NCBI RefSeq assembly: GCF_011386835.1
Contig: NC_088795.1
Span: forward strand, 99,694,434 to 99,758,433
DNA: 64,000 nt
DNA from: Chrysemys picta bellii
Taxonomy: Eukaryota > Chordata > Testudines > Emydidae
Direction of reading: 5' to 3'
The position numbers and the translations under genes were made by a program. Positions within the stretch are counted from its first letter, which is position 1. Each line of letters begins with the position of its first letter. The notes under the pieces are model-generated. The model made no database searches, was not told where the DNA came from, and saw only the letters and a program-made list of their open reading frames with translations. Shown in pieces: positions 52,101 through 57,206 of this stretch.

Positions 52101-52190
52101 AGATCTTCCTTCTCCGGCAAGCCCGGTAACTGTCCTTATGAAAACAAATGCCCAAAAAGCAACAGATCTCTTCAGTCTTTGGCCACACAT
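9772..52190 (-). CDS. KLB: Beta-Klotho, complete coding sequence in five exons
   Basis: Type I membrane co-receptor that binds FGF19/FGF21 and lets them signal through FGFR1c/FGFR4. Exons (- strand): 52190-51453, 35517-35007, 27380-27112, 23245-22102 and 10166-9772. Their lengths 738+511+269+1144+395 sum to 3057 nt, or 1018 codons plus TAG, with every junction GT-AG and in frame (human is 1044). Layout: signal sequence about 1-25; GH1-like domain 1 about 50-505; GH1-like domain 2 about 515-960; transmembrane segment about 966-988 ([20 protein letters not shown]); short basic tail HKRKRRK. Each GH1 domain lacks one catalytic glutamate. Domain 1 has Asn212 in WITIHNP where hydrolases have Glu, but keeps Glu387 in IAENG. 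Domain 2 keeps Glu654 in INEP but has Asn851 in YITANG. This is the known pseudo-enzyme pattern of the family. The start is the first in-frame ATG, with a stop four codons upstream. Confidence 0.98.
10458..10594. repeat. Short inverted-repeat element (old MITE-like)
   Basis: Left arm TTTAGGCACTTAAAGATGCA (10458 on, through GATAGGTAC) is nearly the reverse complement of the right arm 10566-10594 (gtacctatctgtatctttag then gtgcctaaa). The 137-bp unit has no ORF. Related TAGGTGCCTAAAT-type sequence occurs near 46720-46880. Confidence 0.6.
10790..12532. mobile_element. DIRS-related non-autonomous element with inverted ends
   Basis: The left end 10790-10862 (gagatgtgggtgcc...tgtattcca...gcatgc...gagcg...aaagcc) matches the reverse complement of 12464-12532. 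A third copy of the motif lies at about 11098-11135 (gcagatgtgtattccactca). The ends resemble those of the larger DIRS element at 16023-20545. No reverse transcriptase is recognisable inside. A hAT element is nested at 11225-11674. Confidence 0.6.
11217..11682. mobile_element. hAT-type non-autonomous element, 8-bp target duplication
   Basis: TGGACGCA occurs at 11217-11224 and 11675-11682 around a 450-bp GC-rich insert that begins tgggtggcgggtataagagg and ends ccccaactgcattaatcatg. The 8-bp duplication is the hAT signature. Open frames inside (e.g. 11324-11653, -) are GC-driven and not genes. Confidence 0.7.
12575..12690 (+). repeat. L2-type 3' tail
   Basis: ttgtaagctctttggagcaa ... ggggccccatcagggactgg ... 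caggcactacactccaataa is the L2/L2-tailed SINE 3' end in diverged form. Confidence 0.55.
13487..14681 (+). pseudogene. Harbinger transposase remnant
   Basis: Fragments in shifted frames match the HARBI1-like nuclease family: the helix [20 protein letters not shown] with RVVTLGNM after it, the NYRLSKC block before the catalytic Glu region, and the C-terminal block [20 protein letters not shown]...[21 protein letters not shown] (14496-14681). The central DDE core is largely deleted or replaced, so it cannot transpose. Confidence 0.7.
15087..15314 (-). pseudogene. Harbinger Myb/SANT-like protein, C-terminal remnant
   Basis: 75 codons, [20 protein letters not shown]...RLLELQESQ, resembling the helical C-terminus of the DNA-binding accessory protein of vertebrate Harbinger elements. 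The SANT domain itself is missing. It converges on the transposase remnant. Confidence 0.55.
16828..17714 (-). pseudogene. DIRS C-terminal/tyrosine recombinase region remnant
   Basis: Open pieces 17714-17355, 17379-17152 and 17100-16828 give [16 protein letters not shown]..., [15 protein letters not shown] and [19 protein letters not shown]. Order and wording fit the segment between reverse transcriptase and tyrosine recombinase of vertebrate DIRS elements. The catalytic R..HxxR..Y set could not be traced. Confidence 0.6.
18195..18844 (-). pseudogene. DIRS reverse transcriptase / RNase H remnant
   Basis: Two overlapping frames (18844-18623 and 18629-18195) carry [20 protein letters not shown] and later [20 protein letters not shown]. 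The YLDD active-site box (18604-18593) lies in a third frame and is followed by a TGA. Frameshifts and the stop show it is inactive. Confidence 0.75.
20546..21325 (+). pseudogene. PLE GIY-YIG domain remnant and 3' end
   Basis: Adjacent frames encode [29 protein letters not shown] and [20 protein letters not shown]. These match the C-terminal GIY-YIG endonuclease region of PLEs, including the Cys-x-x-Cys of the linker. The frame shifts at about 20560-20720 and no complete ORF remains. The 3' end with CTGAAGA...AAAAGCTTGTC...ACCATTAAAAGAT follows at 21224-21300. Confidence 0.75.
22102..23245 (-). CDS. KLB: KLB coding exon 4
   Basis: Acceptor ccatttttacag|GCAGAA; starts [19 protein letters not shown] and ends [12 protein letters not shown] at the donor AAAAG|GTGAGA, phase 1. 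It encodes almost all of GH1-like domain 2: [30 protein letters not shown] (retained Glu654), LNHFTTRFV, and [10 protein letters not shown], where the nucleophile position is Asn851. Confidence 0.97.
23440..23645 (-). repeat. MIR-type SINE
   Basis: Shows the well-known MIR core: ccatttttacaaatgggtaa, ttgcccaaggtcacacaggg, then gactagaatcagagtcctgg. Located in KLB intron 3, close to the exon 4 acceptor. Strand is given relative to the usual MIR orientation. Confidence 0.75.
24170..24395 (+). repeat. MIR/CORE-SINE-like element
   Basis: gggcaagtcacttaag, ccttagtttatacatctata, ttacctcacaaggttgttat, then gaagtgctttgagatacctg and gatgaagggtggtatata follow the order of the MIR 3' half and its reptilian tail. 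Confidence 0.65.
24396..24900. repeat. GC-rich interspersed repeat block
   Basis: Begins ggtagggttgccaactttct and continues into G-rich repeated phrases (ggggtgcaggagggggct). Proline-rich frames on the - strand (24858-24523) are compositional artefacts. Confidence 0.5.
24940..25790 (+). mobile_element. Non-LTR retrotransposon fragment: RNase H and C-terminal Zn-knuckle region
   Basis: Reading + with frameshifts gives LLALQSL-like sequence, then the RNase H end WxPAHVxIPxNxMADKAL (25225-25290), a linker, then HGFCKAC...[11 protein letters not shown] (25555-25620) and [17 protein letters not shown] (25675-25730). This order (RNase H, then a Cys-Cys-His-Cys knuckle and a short tail) fits RNase H-bearing LINEs of the I/R1 type. 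Not intact. The clade is an inference. Confidence 0.45.
26278..26940. mobile_element. Element with GTTCCCTCTAA / TTAGAGGGAAC ends
   Basis: Perfect 11-bp terminal inverted repeats at 26278-26288 and 26930-26940. The interior is GC-rich (26320-26810), then a strong hairpin. I found no clean target duplication. Likely a non-autonomous hAT-like element. Confidence 0.6.
26822..26902. repeat. Near-perfect palindrome in the element at 26278-26940
   Basis: tatgtgcaccaatatgaagg (with tgatgtgt after it) on the left is mirrored by acacatcaccttcatattgg then tgcacata on the right, around a short spacer. Able to form a hairpin of nearly 30 bp. Confidence 0.8.
27112..27380 (-). CDS. KLB: KLB coding exon 3
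   Basis: Acceptor tttctcctatgcag|CTATT. The split codon makes A, then [20 protein letters not shown]. It ends ITESVLK at the donor AAG|GTAAGC, phase 0. Encodes the end of domain 1 ([22 protein letters not shown]) and the start of the linker to domain 2. Confidence 0.97.
27549..27905. mobile_element. GC-rich hAT-like element
   Basis: Left end gggggtgcttgacccccgct and right end agccccggagcaccca form an imperfect inverted pair. The flanks TGAGTTCC and TGAATTCG are a 6/8-matching candidate target duplication. The interior is C-rich with meaningless proline-rich frames. Confidence 0.5.
28052..28237. mobile_element. Harbinger-type MITE
   Basis: Left end GGGTATGTCTGCACTAGAAA is preceded by TAA; the right end ...gcagtgtctacaacagg. 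The internal gctacagcggcacaactgca and cacctctctgagaggtgata occur in related units at 37285-37579 and 47601-47893. Confidence 0.6.
28238..28312. repeat. Short dispersed repeat with imperfect dyads
   Basis: agggtgaccagatgtcccga ... tttatagggacagtcccgat ... atttggggctttttc is a recurrent sauropsid repeat that I recognise but cannot place in a family. Confidence 0.45.
28558..28687 (-). mobile_element. PLE tail copy with 10-bp target duplication
   Basis: ATATTTTAAG at 28558-28567 and 28678-28687. On the - strand the insert contains CCGAAGAAGTGGGCTGTAGT, CCACGAAAGCTTATGC and TTAGTCTCTAAGGTGCCACA, the PLE tail signature of this window. Confidence 0.75.
29515..30600 (-). mobile_element. L2-type LINE fragment (reverse transcriptase end and 3' tail)
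   Basis: On the - strand, reading with frameshifts: [10 protein letters not shown] (the YADD box with the last Asp lost, near 30500), a WMS-type region, QNAAAKI-like sequence, then [20 protein letters not shown] (29940-29880). It ends in the L2 3' tail, which reversed on + is taatttgtattactctggca from 29519. Order and wording fit an L2 reverse transcriptase C-terminus. The 5' end is truncated and the frame broken. Confidence 0.7.
31325..31432 (-). mobile_element. PLE tail copy
   Basis: On the - strand: GTCTGATGAAGTGGGCATTC, then ACCCACGAAAGCTTATGCTC and TTAGTCTTAAAGGTGCCACA. This copy keeps the canonical CTGATGA hammerhead core sequence. No clear target duplication. Confidence 0.7.
32127..32237 (-). 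mobile_element. PLE tail copy with 8-bp target duplication
   Basis: GACATCAA at 32127-32134 and 32230-32237. On the - strand the insert reads GCGTCTGACGAAGTGGGTAT, then TCACCCACGAAAGCTTATGC and so on to the AAAAAAGC end. Confidence 0.75.
33485..34301. mobile_element. hAT-type element, 8-bp target duplication, internal tandem dyads
   Basis: CATGTAGT at 33485-33492 and 34294-34301. Inverted ends cagggctggctctagg and cctagagccggccctg. The inside has about three tandem units of 145-146 bp (starts near 33694, 33839, 33985). Each contains the dyad ctcccaggtttgagagcctg/ggag and GCGCGCGAAAC-type segments. The longest open frame of the window (34312-33563, -) lies here and is a product of GC-rich repetition, not a gene. 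Confidence 0.85.
34331..34730. mobile_element. PLE-tail insertion: long inverted pair with 12-bp target duplication
   Basis: AAAATAAAAATA at 34331-34342 and 34719-34730. The left arm runs on - and the right on +. They are reverse complements over about 160 bp, covering the tail (gtggcaccttagagactaac, gcataagctttcgtgg) and an internal part (acagcaggaagatacatata, cagtgggtgttactatatac). The right arm extends to the terminal block gcggatacagactaacacgg. One insertion event with inverted copies, like 4347-4591 and 56509-57206. Confidence 0.85.
34830..34940 (+). repeat. L2-type 3' tail
   Basis: tttatggcagggagcatctt ... gttgtacgacactgagcaca ... ggtgctactgcaatacaaat is the L2 3' end. It lies 67 bp from the KLB exon 2 donor. 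Confidence 0.65.
35007..35517 (-). CDS. KLB: KLB coding exon 2
   Basis: Acceptor tttttctcattag|GCTCAT; starts [19 protein letters not shown] and ends [11 protein letters not shown] with donor CAAG|GTTTGT. Covers the second half of GH1-like domain 1, including [12 protein letters not shown] and the retained nucleophile-type motif IAENGWF (Glu387). 511 nt, leaving phase 1. Confidence 0.97.
37282..37582. mobile_element. Harbinger-type MITE with TTA duplication
   Basis: TTA at 37282-37284 and 37580-37582. Ends GGGCTTGTCTAAACTTAAAA and GGCCTGGTCTATGCTAGAAA (right end reversed). 295 bp, no ORF. Confidence 0.75.
38018..38230. repeat. Probable MITE fragment
   Basis: tttgtctaccctggggattt and internal actggtgcagctttactcca / ttttactggtgcaatgggga are typical of the ...GTCTAC... 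elements. The ends do not match well and no target duplication is seen. Confidence 0.35.
39177..39431. mobile_element. Harbinger-type MITE
   Basis: Starts ggctacgtctacactacaga after TAA, ends gtgctagtgtagacaaaacc before TGA. The flanking triplets differ by one base, suggesting an older insertion. Confidence 0.6.
39710..40426. mobile_element. Non-autonomous DNA transposon, 0.7 kb
   Basis: Inverted ends GGGCATGGCTACACTTGCAA (left) and GGGCATGGCTACACTTGCGG (right, reversed). No coding capacity recognised and no clear target duplication. Confidence 0.65.
41036..42785 (+). pseudogene. Harbinger Myb/SANT-like DNA-binding protein, degraded
   Basis: ATG at 41036 begins [20 protein letters not shown]...[11 protein letters not shown], a Myb/SANT-like trihelix start, and reaches a stop at 41176. 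The frame resumes as [30 protein letters not shown] and an acidic region ([20 protein letters not shown]) up to a plausible donor, AG|gtaag, near 41575. After a gap, [20 protein letters not shown] (42290-42350) and the Pro/Ser-rich C-terminus ([20 protein letters not shown] to [10 protein letters not shown]) end near 42785. Internal stops make it a pseudogene. Confidence 0.75.
43150..44203 (-). pseudogene. Harbinger transposase (HARBI1-like), degraded
   Basis: In order on -: [20 protein letters not shown] and [17 protein letters not shown] (helical N-terminus, from 44203); [40 protein letters not shown], where the family's DGTH block with the first catalytic Asp is deleted; [16 protein letters not shown] (second Asp); [10 protein letters not shown]; and [20 protein letters not shown] with the catalytic Glu. 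It ends [20 protein letters not shown]...FEQPENSY at 43150. Frameshifts separate the pieces at about 43640 and 43900. Inactive. Confidence 0.85.
44470..44515 (+). mobile_element. CR1 LINE 3'-terminal scrap
   Basis: gattcatagattcatagatt/ctaggactggaag has the ATAGATTC repeats and GACTGGAAG of CR1 3' ends. Only about 40 bp were inserted, inside the Harbinger element. Confidence 0.6.
45081..45606. mobile_element. hAT-type element, 8-bp target duplication
   Basis: CTTATCAC at 45081-45088 and 45599-45606. Starts cagggccggtgcaaccc and ends ccttgcaccctccctg. GC-rich interior with G runs; open frames inside (e.g. 45551-45069, -) are compositional. Confidence 0.85.
45890..45985 (-). repeat. L2-type 3' tail, reversed
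   Basis: tattatttgtattatggcac ... aaccccattggactgtgcac ... agacagaccctgccccaaac is the reverse complement of the L2 3' end. Confidence 0.6.
46718..46880. repeat. Old interspersed repeat (TAGGTGCCTAAAT family)
   Basis: acctaaacaagtggcctgat/tttcagaggtgctta ... aaatatggatttagatgcc. A related piece lies near 21750-21800 (cacctaaataagtggcctga). Family not identified. Confidence 0.45.
47601..47893. mobile_element. Harbinger-type MITE
   Basis: Left end ggccatgtctacactacaag; right end aagtgcagactaggtc. The interior includes ccacctccctgagaggtggt, as in other MITEs here. Flanking triplets (TGA/TGA) are a possible diverged duplication. Confidence 0.6.
47979..48172. mobile_element. hAT-type MITE, 8-bp target duplication
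   Basis: GATGTGAA at 47979-47986 and 48165-48172 around 178 bp. Ends caggagcggtgccagggttt and aagcgccagccctg. The interior, rich in GCCGCC with ccgccgaatt repeats, is shared with 53752-53953. Confidence 0.85.
49303..49380. repeat. Fragment of a dispersed repeat
   Basis: gttgatgtaacccctggaag ... cctctgcgtacccacaaggg ... ccctggttgagaaccactgc is a known sauropsid hAT-like sequence, here truncated. Confidence 0.5.
49896..49919. repeat. Perfect 10-bp-arm hairpin
   Basis: CTACCCGCCG, loop ATTC, CGGCGGGTAG. It is followed by tgaagacgtagcc, which resembles a Harbinger-type end, so it is probably a MITE scrap (about 49885-49932). Confidence 0.7.
51453..52190 (-). CDS. KLB: KLB coding exon 1
   Basis: 246 codons: start, hydrophobic leader ([15 protein letters not shown]), and the N-terminal half of GH1-like domain 1, with the motifs [35 protein letters not shown] and [16 protein letters not shown]. 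It ends HNLIK at the donor AAG|GTACAG, phase 0. Asn212 in IHNP replaces the acid/base glutamate of active GH1 enzymes. Confidence 0.97.
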
Positions 52191-52281
52191 TGTGTCCTTC
52201 TATAGTGTATGTGTTAAAAGTCAGATTTCTTTCACTGATGCTGGAGAAAATCCATTCATTCCCTAGAGTCCCCTGCTGCAC
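52191..52281 (-). other. KLB: KLB 5' leader retaining an out-of-frame former coding segment
   Basis: Upstream of the ATG at 52190, a different frame reads GNEWIFSSISERN, closely matching the N-terminus of mammalian KLB (GNEWIFF... just after the start). In the KLB frame there is a TAG four codons above the ATG. About one extra base near 52191 separates the two frames. In this animal translation most likely starts at 52190, directly before the hydrophobic leader. Confidence 0.6.
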
Positions 52282-53743
52282 AGCCTGCCTTCATTTGCCA
52301 CTAACTGCTGCAGTGTCTTATCAAAGCTTCAGTAAAAGCTTGTGATTGTAAAAGCCCTGTCAATGATTAGCTTGAACTATGAGACCTAGGATGGGTTACA
52401 GAAAGCAGCGTAATTCCAGGGAGGTGGCCTTCTGATAGTCATTGGGACACTTATGTCATGTTCTTATTGCAGGAAAATAGGTTACCTATAAAATAATATA
52501 AATACTTGTGAACCAACTTATAATTATTTTAATGCTATATCACTGAAATGGCAGCATACTAGGAGAGGGGAGACACTGAGAGATTATCAGTTATTTTTGA
52601 TACAGATAAATTTCAAGGAAATATAGAAGAAATTTTTCAGACTACATTACCCCATTAAGGAGCACACTGTCAATGCTAAACAAACAATACAATAATAACA
52701 AGAATAATAATGAACAGAGAAGAGGGCATGTCAATACGTATTTGTTGTTACTTTTGCCAGGGTTACACCTTTTAACTCAATATATTATAACAGGACAGAT
52801 TTTTAATTACGATTTGTTAAACTTAAAAAAAAAAAAAAAACTTTTGCCTTTCACTTGGCCAAACTGTCCCCTCACATATTAAGAGCTGCAGGGGGCTTTT
52901 TATTTTGTTTATTTTTTTGAGTGGTGAGACTCTCCATGAATTCCTTATGGAGATTTTCCCACACTGTCTACTCAGAGGAAGGCAGTTTACCCTCCGACAG
53001 AAAGGAGTGCACAGTCTGTCCCCAAACCTGGCAGATCCTGGGTGCCACCTCTGTAATCTGTCAGCCCTCCACTGGCTCCACTGGAGTCACACTAGCCCCA
53101 TGCTATGGGAGCTCTTAGGACTCCCAGAAGGATCTACCTAGAAATGGTGCTGTTTTATGTTTTCTGGATAAAGTTAGAAGGCCTGGAGGAAGGAAGATGT
53201 GCATTCCCCCTGCCCTGCCCAATCATCCGTCTAGCCTTGCCCATTCCACCTCCCCAGTTGTGAGCCTGAATGTGCAGAAAAGGGTCCACTGGGTTCAGGT
53301 GGGAAATGGTGTTGAGAAGGCTGTTGAGTCCCTCCTTCTGCCTGGAAGGGGGAGATCCAAATATGTCCCATTAACAATACACAAATGCAAAGGAAGTGAA
53401 TATTTTATCCAATTAAGTGCAGCTGTTTTTATTACCTATATAGGGGTCTGGTATGCAGCTCTACATACAGCTAACATTATTTCCTGTTGCTCTCAACTCA
53501 GAACAAGTTAACAGTTAAGTTGTTTCAGTCCTTAGGCAATTTCCTTTGATTATTTTTTTAAATAAAGATAATTACCCAGATGCTCTTTCAGCACTGATTA
53601 ATTAAAGAATCGTGGTAGACACAATTGGGCCACCACTGTAATGGGTCTGACAAACCAGTAAGACAGTATTTGGTAATATAATGAAGTCTTCAGAAAGCTT
53701 TTGATAGAAAATAAAAGAATGTGTATTCATACATTGAATTTAT

Positions 53744-53961
53744 CACTTACACAGGGCCGGCTCCAGGCACCAGCCTGGCAAGCAGGTGCTTGGGGCGGCC
53801 ACTTCAGAGAGGGGCGGCACGTCCAGCAATTCGGCGGACAGTCCCTCACTCCCGCTCGGAGCGAAGGACCTCCCGCTGAATTGCCGCCGCAGATCGCGGC
53901 TTTTTTTTTTTTTTTGGCTGCTTGGGGTGGCCAAAACCCTGGAGCCGGCCCTGCACTTACA
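53744..53961. mobile_element. hAT-type MITE, 8-bp target duplication
   Basis: CACTTACA at 53744-53751 and 53954-53961 around 202 bp. Ends cagggccggctccagg and cctggagccggccctg are perfect inverted repeats (16 bp). Includes a T15 run. Confidence 0.9.
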
Positions 53962-54273
53962 ACAGGACTGATGACATGATTGCTTTTCATAAGGAACTAC
54001 AGTGCATATATAGATTTAAATAACATTTTCTGAGCAGATCCATCAAAATCAATAGCAACTTGGTTTAACAATGTAGCTCCTTAAACCAAATGGAGATTGA
54101 ACACAGATTATTCCTAAATGTGACACAGTAGCTAACGTACAAATGTACTATTTATTTATATTTAGGACAAATGTCAACACATCTATATCTGGAGACATGT
54201 ATGTATTTCTCTGTAACATGTTTATGTGTTTATAAAAACTGCCTCATGATAGCTAATTAATTACACTATTATA

Positions 54274-54990
54274 GACACTTGTCCACACTAGAGAGTTCTA
54301 CTGGAGTAGTTAATTAACAGTAGCCATATGGCTAACATAAACCTGTTCAACAGGCCCAGACACAGCACTCATTCTAAATGCATTGTGGGTAACTATTCCA
54401 CAATTCCCAGAACAGGTCCTGAAAGACGGGGATTATGGAAATACAGTGGAGAGCAATGTTGGAAAAGTATTGTACCCATTTTTTAAAAAATGTGCACTAT
54501 ATGGGTTAGCACTTTTCATTGTATAAAATAGCAGGTTTTGTAATATTAAATGGCACTGAAATTGCTTTAATATATTATTTATTTTTGTAATTAAAAAGCT
54601 TTAAGATTATATATATTGCACTTGATAAATCAGAAAGCCCATATGCATATATGCCAAAGCAGCAGTAGCTCAAAACTACGTAGTAGTCATGAGTACAGGT
54701 GACACTGCACTGAGTGACACTGAGGGGGTTGCCGAAGCACTAAGGAACTATGCAGGGAGGAACAGTTGTAACACTGCAGCCAAAAAAGCCCAGCACTTGC
54801 GCTGCAACAGCACAGTGACACAATGCAGGATATAAGGATGGTAAGCCTTTCTCCCATCAAGTCCAACTACCACAGTGCTGGCAACGCTTGCACATCAGTG
54901 CAAGCAATTTAGTGTGTCTGCACAAGGTGTGTGACGGGGTAACATATACTTACAACCCTAACATTTTCCAGTTTAGACAAGGCTATGGGC
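54274..54990. mobile_element. Harbinger-like non-autonomous element, diverged
   Basis: Left end agacacttgtccacactaga; right end ttttccagtttagacaaggc; inside atgcattgtgggtaactatt (ACTGTGGGTA-type block, as in the Harbinger at 13288). No clear duplication; edges approximate. Confidence 0.45.
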
Positions 54991-55099
54991 TGTTTTTCTT
55001 TCATTATTATAGGGGGAATTGGTAGCACTGCCTATTATCAAGACTGTCCAATACTTCCCACTATAAGATCCTGTTTTCAGTTCCTTATAACTTTACCAA

Positions 55100-55510
55100 A
55101 CTACAAACATTGAGGCTGAAATTTTACATGCTCCGCATCTACCTTAGGCGGATTCTTTTTGGAAAATCCCAGCCAAAACAGTCCAGTCTTTTCTGAGAAT
55201 AAGGCTAAAGAAAAATACACTGTTTTTCCCATGTTAAAAAATTCTGGTGATCTTTTCTTTGAGAAGCTCTAGGGCTTCCATGCTTTGGAGCAGGGATTTC
55301 AACTTGGCAGGGGGAGTGGCCTTTCTATCAGAAATGTACCTTTTGCTACTCCTGTGAAAATCCACCCAAATTGGGCCAAGCTGTAAATTTTTGAAAAAAA
55401 ATCTCAGTCTGCACATGCTCAATAGAGACTTCTTAAAATTTAGTGGCTAAAATCTCCAAAGATTTCATCCTCTCTGAGCGTGTTCCAGCACCTGTAACGC
55501 CTGCAGGTGA
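55100..55510. repeat. Candidate old interspersed repeat
   Basis: Phrases such as tgcacatgctcaatagagac/ttcttaaaatttagtgg and ctgaaattttacatgctccg look like a repeat seen in other amniotes, but I cannot name it or set its ends. Confidence 0.3.
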
Positions 55511-56508
55511 CCAGACTGTGCATGCATATTTTACAACACTAGCCTAAAATACTTCATTCATCCTAGTTATATTTTGGTTTCTAAGAAGCTTATGTTTTCT
55601 TCTTCCTAAGAGGGATATTGACTCTGGTAAATAAAATGTAAAATACAATAGTTATTTCCCTTCATGTTCCCTTGTAAGCACTGTTCAGTGTGAATACTGG
55701 ATTATGTTCCGCTTTTGGAGATGTGCAAATCTAATTGTCACTGTAAAAGAGAAAAAGCTTAAAGCTTTAAATATTCCAGTAATTTTATGCAGTGTGAACT
55801 GACAGATATCAGAGATCAATGTGATACTAGTAGAGCTATTGATATTAGCAATATTGGCTTAAAAATATCATCTTTTTGCTACTGTGCAATATGAAGTTTG
55901 AAATTAACCCAAAAAGTTGTTGTAATTGTTTTTCTTTACTCTTAAAACAAACGTACTTAAGTGATATGCAAATGAACATGTAGTGCAATAGCTTGTTTGA
56001 AACAATTAGCTATAGCTATGTAGGGAAACATGTTACAATGTTGTTTCAAGCTTCTACAGTATTTGAACAGACCACAGTTGATCAGGAGAAAAATGGGGGG
56101 AAAAAAAAGCTTAATTGGTGATTGAATCAAACAAATGGCTGATAATCCGAGATGTGATACAATCATTCTGTCTGGATATTCAAATGAAGATAGACAGGGA
56201 AAATATTTAAGTTACAAAGTCCTCTTAAAGACAGTGAGATCTTTATGTTAGCATCAGTTGCCTTGATCTCCTACCATCAAGGACGCAGAAAGCAAAAAGT
56301 CAGTTTATGTAGTGTCCTCTACAATGTAATATATATCAAGGCCCTATTCTTACATTCTTTGCAGATCCAAATCTCCTATTGAGTTTGGATCAGCTCCTTA
56401 CTGAAAACATGACATAGGATGGTGGTGGGTACTATAGAAAATCTAAGATAGATTGTGGATTTACAAAGAATACTAGATAATTTAATTCTGCCTCTAAATG
56501 CAAATTCC

Positions 56509-57206
56509 AGTACTTTACAATAACAACAAGGAGTCTGGTGGCACCTTAAAGACTAACAGATTTATTTGGGCATAAGCTTTCGTGGGTAAAAACCTCACTT
56601 CTTCAGATGCATAGAGTGAAAGTTACAGATGCAGACATTATATACTGACACATGGAGAGCAGGGAGTTACTTCGCAAGTGGAGAACCAGTGTTGACGGGG
56701 CCAATTCAATCAGGGTGGATGTAGTCCACTCCCAATAATGGATGAGGAGGTGTCAATTCCAGGAGAGGAAAAGCTGCTTCTGTAATGAGTCAGCCACTCC
56801 CAGTCCCTATTCAAGCCCAGATTAATCTAAATCTGTTAGGCCTTGGCTACACTGGCAATTCACAGCGCTGCACTTGCTGCGCTCAGGGGTGTGAAAAAAC
56901 ACCCCACCTGAGCGCAGCGAGTGCAGTGCTGTAAAGCGCCAGTGTAATCAGCGCCTGCAGCTCTGCACGCTCGCTCGCAGCACTGCAAGCTATTCCCCTC
57001 GGAGAGGTGGAGTACTTGCAGTGCTGCGAGAGAGCTCTCGCAGCGCTGGCGGCGCAACTACACTCGTGCTTCACAGCGCTGCCATGGCAGCGCTGTAAAT
57101 CCGCGAGTGTAGCCAAGGCCTTAGTCTTTAAGGTGCCATCAGACTCCTTGTTGTTTTTGTAGATACAGACTAACACGGCTACCCCCTGATACTTGAGTAC
57201 TTTACA
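56509..57206. mobile_element. PLE composite with 11-bp target duplication, interrupted by a Harbinger MITE
   Basis: AGTACTTTACA at 56509-56519 and 57196-57206. Left arm on - (aacaaggagtctggtggcac, gcataagctttcgtgggtaa); right arm on + (gtctttaaggtgccatcaga/ctccttgttg, agatacagactaacacggct). The middle (56600-56830) is internal element sequence. A MITE at 56839-57120 splits the right arm exactly within CTGTTAGTCTTTAAGG. Confidence 0.85.
56836..57123. mobile_element. Harbinger MITE nested in the PLE, TTA duplication
   Basis: TTA at 56836-56838 and 57121-57123. Ends GGCCTTGGCTACACTGGCAA and GGCCTTGGCTACACTCGCGG (reversed), then ACAGCGCTG in both. 282 bp, GC-rich, rich in GCAGCGCT dyads. No gene. 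Confidence 0.9.
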
